This document shows positions 37,101-49,193 of a stretch of 64,000 nucleotides of DNA, piece by piece. This DNA is from JAAELZ01 sp965237995 (GTDB taxonomy: Bacteria > Pseudomonadota > Gammaproteobacteria > Arenicellales > Poriferihabitantaceae). The stretch covers positions 558,001 to 622,000 of the forward strand of contig CBDEGO010000002.1 in assembly GCA_965237995.1 (NCBI GenBank), read 5' to 3'. The number at the start of each line of letters is the position of its first letter. The stretch's first letter is position 1. Position numbers and translations under genes: made by a program. The notes below the pieces were generated by a model. It saw nothing but the letters and a program-made list of their open reading frames with translations, searched no databases and had not been told where the DNA came from.

Positions 37101-37604
37101 ATTAAAAATGATTCAAAAGCCTCTAACAAAACCAATATCAATTTAGATGCTATCGCCCAAACCGAAGTGACTATGGGTGTTGCAGCTTTGTTTCCTGATA
37201 GTTATTTGAATGATATCCATTTGCGTTTGGTTATGTACAAACGCATCGCCAGCGCGACCACTGCCGAGGAGCTTAAAGAACTCGAGATCGAATCAATTGA
37301 CCGCTTTGGCTTGCTTCCAGATGCAGGTAAGTACTTATTCCGATGCACATTATTTAAACTAAAGGCCATGCCCTTGGGCATCAGCAAGATAGATATTGAT
37401 GACGAAGGCGGAAAGATAGAATTCATGCAAAATGCCACTCTTGACCCCGTTTCGATCATTGAGCTAGTGCAATCTCAGCCGCGTGTGTTTTCACTACAAG
37501 GACCGACTATTCTTAAAGTAGACAAAGACTTCGAAGAAGTAGAAGCACGCTTTGGTTTTGTCGACCAATTGCTTAAGCATTTTTCTAATAGCGTACTTGG
37601 GTAA
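34122..37604 (+). CDS. mfd: Transcription-repair coupling factor Mfd
   Basis: The 1160-residue protein is full length. N-terminal UvrB-homology regions include VHIFPEWETLAYD and the QGEFAIRGGLIDIFP motif; the RNA polymerase-interacting domain contains HIEHGVGRYQGL; the RecG-like motor has GDVGFGKTEVALRAA, GTHRLIQDDI, IDEEHRFGV, TATPIPRTL and LRGRVGRS; a TRCF C-terminal domain follows. It pushes stalled RNA polymerase off DNA and recruits UvrA. A CsiV-like gene follows immediately. Confidence 0.97.
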   Translation: MMLASYQPQLPESSARPIRWSHLFGSGLSWAITQASLTNDGLLCVALADARQVQIIAEELGFFLSTQSETPAVSVHIFPEWETLAYDVFSPHQDIVSSRLSLLSSMPTLDNGILLTTTESLLQRLPPVDFVLAHSFTLATGETIEIEPLRLRLQDVGYHHVNQVLSQGEFAIRGGLIDIFPMGTSRPFRLDLFDNEIESIRYFDPETQKSTDKTQSIKLLPAREVPLTEPGIKHFRRSFREKFEGDPSKQHVYQEVSEGRTTPGIEFYLPLFFEQTATFFDYLPTSTLCIFEGDHQDRVSAISAQIKDRYEARKDDASRKILPPNELYIDQTQYSAAIANYKLVNHFGSTTKNADWRAPNKPPNEYPVDTRAEQPYAPLAAHLHNAKHRILLAVETAGRREALEGVLIEHDLIPEPQQSWNGFLQNEHQLGILVGDIVRGLILSDPTIEIITESQLYGDKVLQRRQRSQKTAHDPEAIIRSLAELQIGAPVVHIEHGVGRYQGLQVLNINEHSEEFLVVAYHGADKLYVPIQSLQMISRFIGGDPELAPLHKLGSPSWDRAKKKAQEKSYDVAVELLEMQAARDARSGIAFQIPQKEYQLFSDRFGFEETHDQLRAIDEVIADLKSTAPMDRLVCGDVGFGKTEVALRAAYVAAANSKQVVMLVPTTLLAQQHFETFQNRFADMPITIGLMSRFSSKKETTALLEQMRQGQPDIVIGTHRLIQDDIKLKNLGLIIIDEEHRFGVRQKEKLKHLRNEVDILTLTATPIPRTLNMTMSGLREISIIATPPEQRLAIKTFVVNHNDAIIREACLREIHRGGQMYFLHNEVKTIQRIAEELTELIPEAKIAFAHGQMGELQLEQIMRDFYHQRFNILVATTIIESGIDVPSANTIIINRADKFGLAQLHQLRGRVGRSHHQAFAYLLVPERKHVSKDANKRLTAIEQLNTLGAGFSLASHDLEIRGAGELLGETQSGLIDDVGFNLYTEYLNRAISAIKNDSKASNKTNINLDAIAQTEVTMGVAALFPDSYLNDIHLRLVMYKRIASATTAEELKELEIESIDRFGLLPDAGKYLFRCTLFKLKAMPLGISKIDIDDEGGKIEFMQNATLDPVSIIELVQSQPRVFSLQGPTILKVDKDFEEVEARFGFVDQLLKHFSNSVLG

Positions 37605-37635
37605 TGTCGGTAGAATTTGTTATATTGCAACGCTT

Positions 37636-38202
37636 ATGAAAGCCAACTTATTTCGCCTCCTATTTATAAGTTTTCTATTCGCGGTATTGCTGCCAAGTGC
37701 CAATGCGCGTACCTATTTGATAGAGATGATCACTTTCACTAACACAGGCGCTAGTAATGAAAGGTGGGACTTTAACTCAGATCAGGCGAACAAACGAAAA
37801 ACCAAAGTTAATACCCTATTTGCACAGTCCAGAGATAAGGAGGCTAGTAACAACCTGTCTTACCTAGGTGGTATCTATTCTGGGCTTGTGGGTAGCAGTG
37901 GACATCGTATTTTGAACGTCAATCGCTGGGTACAACGCTCTGCCAGCTATGCGAGGTCATCCTTAGTACGAATAAATAATAGTGACCTGAGCATCAAAGG
38001 TGCCGTTAGAGTTTACGCACCTAATCTACTCTTTGCGGAGCTAAACCTGATGTATTCGCCCAATGGAGACTCATTAGCCGTGACGACAGAAGGGGCAAAA
38101 GAAGCCTATTTCATTGACGAGCGCCGCCGCATGAAACTTAAAGAAGTGCATTATTTTGATCACTCTAAGTTTGGTGTGGTGCTTATTGTAGTACCGATCT
38201 AA
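37636..38202 (+). CDS. CsiV-like exported protein downstream of mfd
   Basis: An open frame overlaps the mfd end, but ATG at 37636 gives a Sec signal peptide (LFRLLFISFLFAVLLPSANA) and the typical start of the mature form, RTYLIEMITFTN, in a 188-residue protein. The C-terminal RRRMKLKEVHYFDHSKFGVVL segment and the position just after mfd match the CsiV family (peptidoglycan-binding, stress-related in Pseudomonas aeruginosa). It is somewhat short for that family. Function in this organism is inferred from similarity and location. Confidence 0.65.
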   Translation: MKANLFRLLFISFLFAVLLPSANARTYLIEMITFTNTGASNERWDFNSDQANKRKTKVNTLFAQSRDKEASNNLSYLGGIYSGLVGSSGHRILNVNRWVQRSASYARSSLVRINNSDLSIKGAVRVYAPNLLFAELNLMYSPNGDSLAVTTEGAKEAYFIDERRRMKLKEVHYFDHSKFGVVLIVVPI

Positions 38203-38218
38203 ATCCACCTCGACTATC

Positions 38219-38470
38219 TTATTTTGTCTCTGGTACTAATACCTGTTTTGTTTCTAACAAAATGGGCACACTATCAACGACCGAATATACTGTCGTTTTA
38301 TTCTTTGTTACCCAAAAAGCGGCCTGTTTAGGTACAGTACGCCCATCTGCATAAATCAGTTGCGCTTCTTGCAGCGCATCGTTGAGCAATTTTTTCAGTT
38401 TGCCATTCGCAGGTAACAAATCTTGCTTGGTGATGGGGCAAACCAACATATTTTTGAGCGGCGTTTTCAA
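38219..38470 (-). CDS. Trm112-like / UPF0434-type small protein, variant zinc site
   Basis: The 83-residue protein starts with LKNMLVCPITKQDLLPA and includes YADGRTVPKQ and a terminal VVDSVPILLETK, the usual layout of YcaR-type Trm112-like proteins. Only one Cys of the expected CPxC pair is present (CPIT) and no second pair is visible, so a canonical zinc knuckle cannot form. It converges on the CsiV-like gene and is divergent from the ABC transporter. Confidence 0.72.
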   Translation of the reverse strand: MKTPLKNMLVCPITKQDLLPANGKLKKLLNDALQEAQLIYADGRTVPKQAAFWVTKNKTTVYSVVDSVPILLETKQVLVPETK

Positions 38471-38577
38471 GACACTACATAAGAATGAGCTAAACTCTAG
38501 TTTACCTAATTTCTGTTTATTAAAATCATCGCCCTGGGGCGAAGTTAAGCCATTACATTATATACCTATTAGCGACG

Positions 38578-40443
38578 ATGTTTAGTTGGATAAATCGATT
38601 TCACACTTGGCTAGAAGCTTACCGCTCAGCATTTCCGCAAGAACTGCCGAGTAAACCTCCTGCGGGTATCGTGAGTTTTATCAGCCATTATGCCAAGCCA
38701 TTTTGGCCTCTTATTTTGGTGGGCGCACTATTTTCGATAACGATTTCGATAACAGAAGTGTATTTGTTTTCCTTTGTCGGAAATTTGGTTGACTGGTTAG
38801 CGAGTAGCGACCGTGACACGTTTTGGGAAACCTACAAATACAAATTAATATTTGTGAGCGCATTAACGCTTATCGTTTTACCTTGCCTTAAATTTCTATA
38901 CGAATCAATTACGCATCAGGGCTTACTGGGCAATTTTGCTATGCGAACACGCTGGCAAGCGCATCGCTATTTACTACGTCAAAGTATTGAATTTTATCAA
39001 AACGACTTTGCAGGCAGGGTCGCAGCAAAGATGATGCAAACGTCCCTGGGTGTACGCGATGCGGTGATTAAAGTCACAGAGGTGATGCTCTATGTCGTGG
39101 TTTACTTCACCAGCGCTGTCATCTTATTCGCTGCTAGTGACATACGGTTAACCGCTCCAATGTTAATTTGGTTGGTTGGCTATGTCATCAGCTTACGCTA
39201 TTTCATTCCGAAGCTTAGGGATATCTCTATAGAACAAGCTGAAGCACGTTCCATGGTGACGGGTCGTGTGGTGGATAGTTACACCAATATTCCTACAGTC
39301 AAAATGTTTGCGCACGCTCAAGCAGAGGACGGCTATGCCCAAGAAGGCATGCAGGTTTTTCTCGACACCGTATACCGTCAAATGCGCCTATCTACTTGGC
39401 TAACTTTCGTTTTAAGTTGCATGAATGCGTGCTTATTATTTTTAATTGCGGCCACCTCCATTTACTTATGGCACTTAGATGCAGTGAGTGTTGGTGCCAT
39501 TGCTTTCGCGATGGGCCTGGTAATGCGAATGCAAGGTATGTCACAGTGGATCATGTGGGAAATAGCCGGATTATTTGAAAATATCGGTGTTGTACAAGAT
39601 GGGATTGAAACCATATCACAAGATATCGCCGTACGCGATTCCCCTTCAGCTAAACCCTTACAAGTAACTACTGGTGAAATCAGATTCGAGCACTTATCAT
39701 TTAACTATGGTAAGACGCTGGCGAGTGGCGCTGGCGGCATTATTAACGACTTTAACTTAACGGTTTCTGGTGGAGAAAAAATCGGTATCGTCGGGCGCTC
39801 AGGCGCAGGAAAATCTACCCTAGTTAGTTTATTACTCAGATTCTACGACTTAGAGGGTGGGCAGATATCTATCGATAGCCAATCAGTTAGTGATGTGACC
39901 CAAGAGAGCCTTCGTACACACATAGGCATGGTGACACAAGACACTTCTTTACTGCATCGATCTGTTACCGAGAATATTAGATATGGAAAGCCACAGGCCA
40001 GTTATGAAGAAGTACTAAAAGCTGCTAAAATGGCCAAAGCGGATCAGTTTATCATGGGTTTAGAAGATCATGCGGGCAACAAAGGCTTTGATGCGCAGGT
40101 GGGTGAACGCGGAGTTAAATTGTCAGGCGGTCAGCGCCAACGTATCGCTATCACGAGGGTATTGCTTAAAAACGCACCCCTGCTAATCCTCGATGAGGCA
40201 ACCAGCGCCTTAGACTCTGAAGTAGAAGCCGCTATTCAAGAAAGCTTAGCCACTTTAATGCAAGGTAAAACTGTTATCGCTATCGCTCATCGCTTATCTA
40301 CCATCGCTGCGATGGATCGACTAGTGGTGATGGATGCAGGCAGTATCATAGAAACCGGAACGCACGAAGAGCTGATTGCAAACGCTGGCCTGTATGCTGA
40401 CTTGTGGTCGCGCCAATCGGGTGGTTTCTTAAAGAGCCACTAA
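38578..40443 (+). CDS. ABC exporter with fused membrane and ATPase domains
   Basis: The 621-residue half-transporter has six transmembrane helices in its first 350 residues and an ATPase domain with Walker A GRSGAGKSTLV, Q-loop region GMVTQDTSLLHRS, signature LSGGQRQRIAI, Walker B LLILDEATSALD and the switch His in IAHRLS. It works as a homodimer or heterodimer in the inner membrane. The length and order resemble MsbA-type and multidrug-type exporters, but no substrate can be assigned. No partner transporter gene is nearby. Confidence 0.88.
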   Translation: MFSWINRFHTWLEAYRSAFPQELPSKPPAGIVSFISHYAKPFWPLILVGALFSITISITEVYLFSFVGNLVDWLASSDRDTFWETYKYKLIFVSALTLIVLPCLKFLYESITHQGLLGNFAMRTRWQAHRYLLRQSIEFYQNDFAGRVAAKMMQTSLGVRDAVIKVTEVMLYVVVYFTSAVILFAASDIRLTAPMLIWLVGYVISLRYFIPKLRDISIEQAEARSMVTGRVVDSYTNIPTVKMFAHAQAEDGYAQEGMQVFLDTVYRQMRLSTWLTFVLSCMNACLLFLIAATSIYLWHLDAVSVGAIAFAMGLVMRMQGMSQWIMWEIAGLFENIGVVQDGIETISQDIAVRDSPSAKPLQVTTGEIRFEHLSFNYGKTLASGAGGIINDFNLTVSGGEKIGIVGRSGAGKSTLVSLLLRFYDLEGGQISIDSQSVSDVTQESLRTHIGMVTQDTSLLHRSVTENIRYGKPQASYEEVLKAAKMAKADQFIMGLEDHAGNKGFDAQVGERGVKLSGGQRQRIAITRVLLKNAPLLILDEATSALDSEVEAAIQESLATLMQGKTVIAIAHRLSTIAAMDRLVVMDAGSIIETGTHEELIANAGLYADLWSRQSGGFLKSH

Positions 40444-40458
40444 AGCAGATAACACCGC

Positions 40459-41511
40459 TTAGGTTTTAGGACTCAGCTCAATTAACGTTATTTCGTTGGC
40501 AGTGCCTAAACGCATCAAGGGCCCCCATGTACCCGTGCCACATGATACATAAAGCCATTTTCCATCTTTCTCAAACAAGCCTTTAAGGCGGTCAAACTGC
40601 TGTTTTACCAGCCAATTAAAAGGCATGATTTGCCCGCCGTGAGTATGTCCAGATAACATTAAATCAACCCCGCCCTTTCGCGCAGCCATCCAACCAACCG
40701 GTCGGTGATAGAGCAGAATGGTAAAGTAACCGTTTTCAAGTGAAATAGTGGGTAAAGTCAACTCCACTTGATTCCTGTGGTCGGCGTCGTCTATACCCAC
40801 CAATTGTACCCCTTGCTCGATTAGCGACTCTTGGCTAAGTGTTTTAACGCCATATTCTTTTAAAATACTAAGAATTTTCTTTAAGTCAGCATAGCGCTCA
40901 TGATTTCCAATGGAAAAATATACCGGTATTTTCAATTTAGTTAAAGCATTAAGTTGCTCAGCGTTAACCGCACTAGAATCAATTAGATCCCCTGTAATTA
41001 CCACAATATCAGGGCCTAATTTATTTATCGCTACTACAATACGATCCATAAACCGCCCGCGTCGAGAACCTATGTGTACATCACTAATTTGCACTATTCT
41101 TAGTTGTTTTTGTACCTTTGTAGTTTCTAGTGCGACTCTTTTCACCTGCAACAGATGTGAAGCAATTAACGCGACTACTACCAGAAACAATGCTAATAAC
41201 ACTACTACTATCGCAATTAACTTCGATTGTGATGCTAATAACACCACCACAGGCTCAGCGAGTAAAGTCAGAGATAATAAAATGAACCCCGCACCCATCC
41301 AGTGCACCATCAAGTATCGGATTAACATTTTAGGCCCACTAAAGGAGTACCACATCCCTAGGGTACCGATTACCCATATGGCAAGTACATGAGTAAATGA
41401 CAGAACATTATCTGTAAAATACCAATCGCTGAGCCGCCATAACGGATAGGCGAACACTAAAAAGCTAGCGACGGGGAAGAGCGTGTTAAACATCGTGCGC
41501 GCGCTTGCCAT
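40459..41511 (-). CDS. Membrane-anchored metallophosphoesterase
   Basis: The 350-residue protein has about four N-terminal transmembrane helices (to about residue 130) followed by a calcineurin-like phosphoesterase domain with the five blocks DVHIGS, GDLIDSS, GNHERY, the His in LLYHRPVG and SGHTHGGQI, which hold two metals. The layout matches the YkuE/YaeI-type family, whose substrates include phospholipids or UDP-linked lipids in some members. Which side of the membrane the domain faces is not clear from the sequence. It converges on the ABC exporter. Confidence 0.85.
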   Translation of the reverse strand: MASARTMFNTLFPVASFLVFAYPLWRLSDWYFTDNVLSFTHVLAIWVIGTLGMWYSFSGPKMLIRYLMVHWMGAGFILLSLTLLAEPVVVLLASQSKLIAIVVVLLALFLVVVALIASHLLQVKRVALETTKVQKQLRIVQISDVHIGSRRGRFMDRIVVAINKLGPDIVVITGDLIDSSAVNAEQLNALTKLKIPVYFSIGNHERYADLKKILSILKEYGVKTLSQESLIEQGVQLVGIDDADHRNQVELTLPTISLENGYFTILLYHRPVGWMAARKGGVDLMLSGHTHGGQIMPFNWLVKQQFDRLKGLFEKDGKWLYVSCGTGTWGPLMRLGTANEITLIELSPKT

Positions 41512-41727
41512 GCTCTAGTATTTCGTATGTGAATTAGTTTGAATGTTTTTTTGCTATGCATCCACTTAGTATCAATCTGCAGGTATAGCGTGTGCTTTGT
41601 CAGAGGGTTAATCGAACTGAAAGTTCAATAATTACCGTTAGTGAATTTTTTCCAAATGAAAGCTGATGTAAGCAATCGCTAATATATAATGAAAATTAGA
41701 ATCTTAGTTTTTCAACAGGAGGCTACG

Positions 41728-41800
41728 TTGTTGGGCTAGTAAAAACACACTATTAGCCGCTGCAATAATTAGCTTAACAGTTATAGCAATAAATCTATAA
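41728..41800 (+). pseudogene. Broken signal-peptide-like mini-ORF
   Basis: A strong Shine-Dalgarno AGGAGG precedes TTG-TTG at 41728-41733, but the frame stops at once (TTG TTG GGC TAG). In the frame one base away a short, signal-peptide-like run appears (KNTLLAAAIISLTVIAINL) and ends at TAA 41798-41800. It could be a decayed exported microprotein or chance. The rest of 41512-41780 shows no gene. Confidence 0.25.
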
Positions 41801-42842
41801 CGGGCGCTAGAATGACTGGCCTAGTCAGTACATACGCGTCTGGTCGATAGTTAACCAACGAACATACCATTCTGTTGGCCTGCTGGATGGTGAACTCTGT
41901 CATGCAAACATCGTTTGAATAGTCCATGTAGTTATTAATTGGGTCTGGTGAACCACAGGTACTACGGCTGAGGCAACCGTGGTGCGCATCAAACTCAGCA
42001 TTTGTATCTGCGATTAGATCCCCTGTATTCAAACCGTTAGTGCAAGCCGCACCATTGGGTGAGTCTTGAAATGTATGCAGTAAACCCAGATAATGCCCTA
42101 TTTCGTGGACCGCCGTTCTACCTAAGTTGAAATTTCCAAAATTTCCGTTTCTTCCATTAACAGTTGCGTAGTTAAGTACCACTCCATCGACAGTCTCCCC
42201 TGCAAACTGCTGCGGAAAAGGAGCATAACCTAGGTAACCAGCGGCACTATTTGAATAAATGTTTAGATATTTACTTGGATCTCTACCCAATATACCCTTA
42301 TAAATTTTTTCTATTTCAACTGTCAAATCGTCAAACCAGGCGTTATTTGCACTTCGCGTGACCCCCGCTAGCACAAAGCGTATTCCTACATTGTTTCCTG
42401 CGCTACCTAATGAACCATAAGTTGCGTTGAAGTCTTCATTTAACACCAGAATCTGACTATTGATTTCTGCGTCCGTTACGTTCCCAAAACCGTTAGTACG
42501 CGTTATGACGTGAAACCAAACGGGGATTTCAACGTAAGCATTGCCCAAATTATATTCCGATTGAATTTGCGTTAGGGTAAGTGTGCAATCGTTAACTGAC
42601 TTTGCTAGATCAGTATTTATTTTTTGCGATTCTTCTAATTCACGGTATCTTGATTCGACGCCACAACGCCTACCAAAATCCTGAAACTCTTTCGAAGACG
42701 TGTAAGCTGAAAAGTCATCAAAAACACGGTTCGCAAATTCAATTTTACCAGAGGACCCTATCTTATACGATGCCTCTTCCGCAGCTTGCAGAGGCTGTAA
42801 AATAACAATAAAGAGTAGTAATATTTTTACAATTAGTTTCAT
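41781..42842 (-). CDS. Secreted M43-family (cytophagalysin-like) zinc metalloprotease
   Basis: The 353-residue protein has a signal peptide (LIVKILLLFIVILQPLQA, cleavage near residue 20), a prodomain-like region, and a metzincin zinc motif TAVHEIGHYLGLLHTF (HExxHxxGxxH) near residue 245, with the Met-turn in NNYMDYSND. The spacing and the NNYMDYS signature fit the M43 family of extracellular proteases. A few C-terminal residues (DAYVLTRPVI) form a short tail with no obvious sorting domain. It is a lone gene beside the rRNA operon. Confidence 0.85.
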   Translation of the reverse strand: MKLIVKILLLFIVILQPLQAAEEASYKIGSSGKIEFANRVFDDFSAYTSSKEFQDFGRRCGVESRYRELEESQKINTDLAKSVNDCTLTLTQIQSEYNLGNAYVEIPVWFHVITRTNGFGNVTDAEINSQILVLNEDFNATYGSLGSAGNNVGIRFVLAGVTRSANNAWFDDLTVEIEKIYKGILGRDPSKYLNIYSNSAAGYLGYAPFPQQFAGETVDGVVLNYATVNGRNGNFGNFNLGRTAVHEIGHYLGLLHTFQDSPNGAACTNGLNTGDLIADTNAEFDAHHGCLSRSTCGSPDPINNYMDYSNDVCMTEFTIQQANRMVCSLVNYRPDAYVLTRPVILAPVIDLLL

Positions 42843-43106
42843 TTCAAGTCCAAAGTGAAAATAGCCCTATCAAGTTAACATAAACGCGCCTTGGGCATGG
42901 CTTAACAACTACAAGTTTATCAAAAATGTATATTGCAGAGCACCATAATAATCTAAATAGTATTAAATTAGGCGAATGTTATTTCTTCCCAAACTTACAA
43001 TTCTGTCAAAGATTATTCAAACATTAAAAATTTTTAGGTGCTTGTACGACACAAATCCGTTTCAACTGAACAGTCTTATAAGGAATGATAGGATGAGGGC
43101 AACCCA

Positions 43107-43142
43107 AATAAAAAGGCCCCAACCTTTCGGATGGAGCCTTCT
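43107..43142 (-). terminator. Rho-independent terminator of the rRNA operon
   Basis: On the minus strand AAGGCTCCATCC pairs with GGTTGGGGCCTT around GAAA and is followed by a T-rich tract (TTTTTATTT). It lies just after the 5S rRNA. The stretch 42843-43106 between it and the metalloprotease start shows no gene. Confidence 0.85.
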
Positions 43143-43152
43143 ATATTTAATA

Positions 43153-43269
43153 GCCTGGTAATGACCTACTTTCACATGGGAACTCCCACACTATCATCGG
43201 CGATGCTTCGTTTCACTTCTGAGTTCGATATGGGATCAGGTGGTACCAAAGCTCTATTGTCACCAGGCA
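43153..43269 (-). rRNA. 5S ribosomal RNA
   Basis: On the minus strand the sequence starts TGCCTGGTGACAATAGAGC and ends GGTCATTACCAGGC, with the ends pairing as helix I (GCCTGGT with ACCAGGC). It contains the conserved CCCATATCGAACTC loop. It is the last gene of the operon. Confidence 0.95.
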
Positions 43270-43407
43270 AACTGGTCAAAGTAAAAGCTAATGTAGCTCA
43301 AACTTTCTAAAAGTTTACAACTAGAGATACAAAATAAGGTAGTCAAGGTCTTTCATTTTGAGGTGCAAAATCATCGCACTCCAAGTAGTAGACCACTTGG
43401 GTGTTAT

Positions 43408-46295
<2,888 letters not shown>

Positions 46296-46727
46296 ATATA
46301 ACCCCAAATAGACTACTTATACAGATATAGTTTTCTTCAAAGTTAGATGTTTTTGAACTCAAAAATATAAAGAACATACAAACATTCGACATTAGTAAAA
46401 CAAATACTAACAATCTCTTGTTTGTGTTTTGTGAATACTACAAACCCAATAAATTGAGCAGATGCAGTAGCATTCACGGTACCCGCATACTGAAGAAAAA
46501 CACCGATATCGATTTTTGCTTGTAAATTTCCGAAGAAAAATACGCGCGCTATCTATCATGTCTATCTCACACTATGCGTGTGCCTTTGACTACCCTAATT
46601 GTAAAAGATCCAGAAGTCTCTCTTAGCAGTTATAAATAACAGTTAAGAGTACGAGGCTTCTCTAGTTGTAAACCTCAACACTATTTGCATAGTGCTGAGG
46701 TTTACAACTGGATTTCGAATTTAGTAA
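46296..46727 (-). other. tRNA-Ala/23S internal spacer with boxA and two large hairpins
   Basis: This 432-bp spacer has no protein gene. On the minus strand it contains a boxA-like site GATCTTTTACAATT (plus about 46597-46610), a near-perfect hairpin with 21-base arms at 46664-46709, and an imperfect one at about 46610-46661. These probably serve antitermination and processing of the 23S precursor. Confidence 0.75.
46664..46709. repeat. Near-perfect 21-bp inverted repeat in the rRNA spacer
   Basis: The arm at 46664-46684 (AGTTGTAAACCTCAACACTAT) and the arm at 46689-46709 are complementary at 20 of 21 positions around a TTGC tetraloop, just 3' of tRNA-Ala in the transcript. Confidence 0.8.
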
Positions 46728-46803
46728 TGGTGGAGCCAGGCGGGATCGAACCGCCGACCTCCTGCGTGCAAGGCAGGCGCTCTCCCAGCTGAGCTATGGC
46801 CCC
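46728..46803 (-). tRNA. tRNA-Ala (TGC)
   Basis: The 76-nt minus-strand gene starts GGGGCCATAGCTCAGCTGG, has anticodon loop CTTGCAC with TGC, T-arm GGTTCGATCCC and an encoded CCA. It is the second tRNA in the 16S-23S spacer, after tRNA-Ile. Confidence 0.96.
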
Positions 46804-46811
46804 GAATAGAA

Positions 46812-46888
<77 letters not shown>

Positions 46889-47017
46889 ATTGTCTTTCAA
46901 GTCGTTTAGTGTAGCAGTTGTTTTAACATAACGATGCCAGGCATCGTAGCGCTCAAACTCTACGCATAAACAATGCGTGTCGCTACAGACCCAATCGGTC
47001 TAAATACTAAATTCATT

Positions 47018-47056
47018 CCAAGCGAATTTTGCGAACACTCCAATCAGGAAGGAGTC
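47018..47056 (-). other. 16S precursor processing stem, 3' half
   Basis: This segment (minus-strand RNA GACTCCTTCCTGATTGGAG and so on) is largely complementary to the 16S leader segment at 48690-48733. Together they form the long stem that RNase III cuts to release pre-16S. Confidence 0.75.
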
Positions 47057-47065
47057 TATATCTTT

Positions 47066-48606
<1,541 letters not shown>

Positions 48607-48689
48607 AAAGTTTTGCCTTCCGAAGAAAGCGGTTTTTTGCAGAAGAATGAATCACTTACGTTTTTCAATCAACTGACTAACTGGAATTT

Positions 48690-48733
48690 GACTCCTTGAA
48701 TTTCTGATCGGAGCGCTCGCAAAATTTGCTTGG
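48690..48733 (-). other. 16S precursor processing stem, 5' half
   Basis: The leader RNA here matches, as reverse complement, the trailer at 47018-47056 (shared blocks CCAAGC, AATTTTGCGA, CTCC, ATCAG, GGAGTC), forming the RNase III stem around 16S. Confidence 0.75.
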
Positions 48734-48740
48734 ATTTAAT

Positions 48741-48752
48741 TGTAAAAGAACC
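48741..48752 (-). promoter_or_regulatory. boxA antitermination site of the rRNA leader
   Basis: On the minus strand GGTTCTTTTACA resembles boxA (TGCTCTTTAACA), which recruits the Nus factors that protect rRNA transcripts from Rho. A matching copy (GATCTTTTACAA) lies in the 23S spacer. Confidence 0.65.
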
Positions 48753-48800
48753 TTCGAAATCGTACCTTGCTTAAAAAGCTACGTCGTTTCGGGAGCGCGT

Positions 48801-48828
48801 ATTCTACTCGCTCTGGCATTGCAGTCAA
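48801..48828 (-). promoter_or_regulatory. rRNA operon promoter, proximal
   Basis: On the minus strand TTGACT (48828-48823), 16 bp, TAGAAT (48806-48801), then a GC-rich discriminator ACGCGCTCCC. It is the closest of three tandem promoters to 16S. Confidence 0.75.
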
Positions 48829-48892
48829 CACCTTTTTAAAACTATTTTCTGTGAAGGTTTCAGCATTTGCTGTTGCTTCACAGAGAGCGCGC

Positions 48893-48920
48893 ATTATATG
48901 CAGTTAAGCTAATAGTGCAA
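48893..48920 (-). promoter_or_regulatory. rRNA operon promoter, middle
   Basis: On the minus strand TTGCAC (48920-48915), 16 bp, TATAAT (48898-48893), followed by GCGCGC. AT-rich sequence upstream could serve as an UP element. Confidence 0.75.
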
Positions 48921-49031
48921 GCGCTAAATTCAACTATTTTAAAGTTAATTTTTGTACTAGAAATTAAGCTCTAATTCTCTATCAAAGCACCTTCAAAAAA
49001 TCAGTTTGAAGGCCCTTCTAAAGGAGGGCGC

Positions 49032-49059
49032 ATTATATGCACTCAGCATGCCATAGCAA
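49032..49059 (-). promoter_or_regulatory. rRNA operon promoter, distal
   Basis: On the minus strand TTGCTA (49059-49054), 16 bp, TATAAT (49037-49032), followed by GCGCCC. The -35 context TAGCGCTTGC is the same as in the middle promoter, which suggests that one arose by duplication of the other. Confidence 0.7.
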
Positions 49060-49144
49060 GCGCTAAATCCGGTTTATTTTTGACGAATTATATTTCGCAA
49101 TGCCGATTGCGTTTGTATACGAATTTTAACGAAGCCAATAACGC

Positions 49145-49166
49145 AAAAAGCCAGCTAAAGCTGGCT
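49145..49166 (-). terminator. Rho-independent terminator after the DUF937 gene
   Basis: On the minus strand AGCCAGC-TTTA-GCTGGCT followed by TTTT. It ends the unit carrying the DUF937 gene just before the distal rRNA promoter. Confidence 0.88.
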
Positions 49167-49193
49167 CTCTATATGCCTACACAGCTTTTAGGT

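Noticed and set aside
37552..37635. Longer start of the CsiV-like gene overlapping mfd
   Set aside because: The signal peptide begins at the ATG at 37636.
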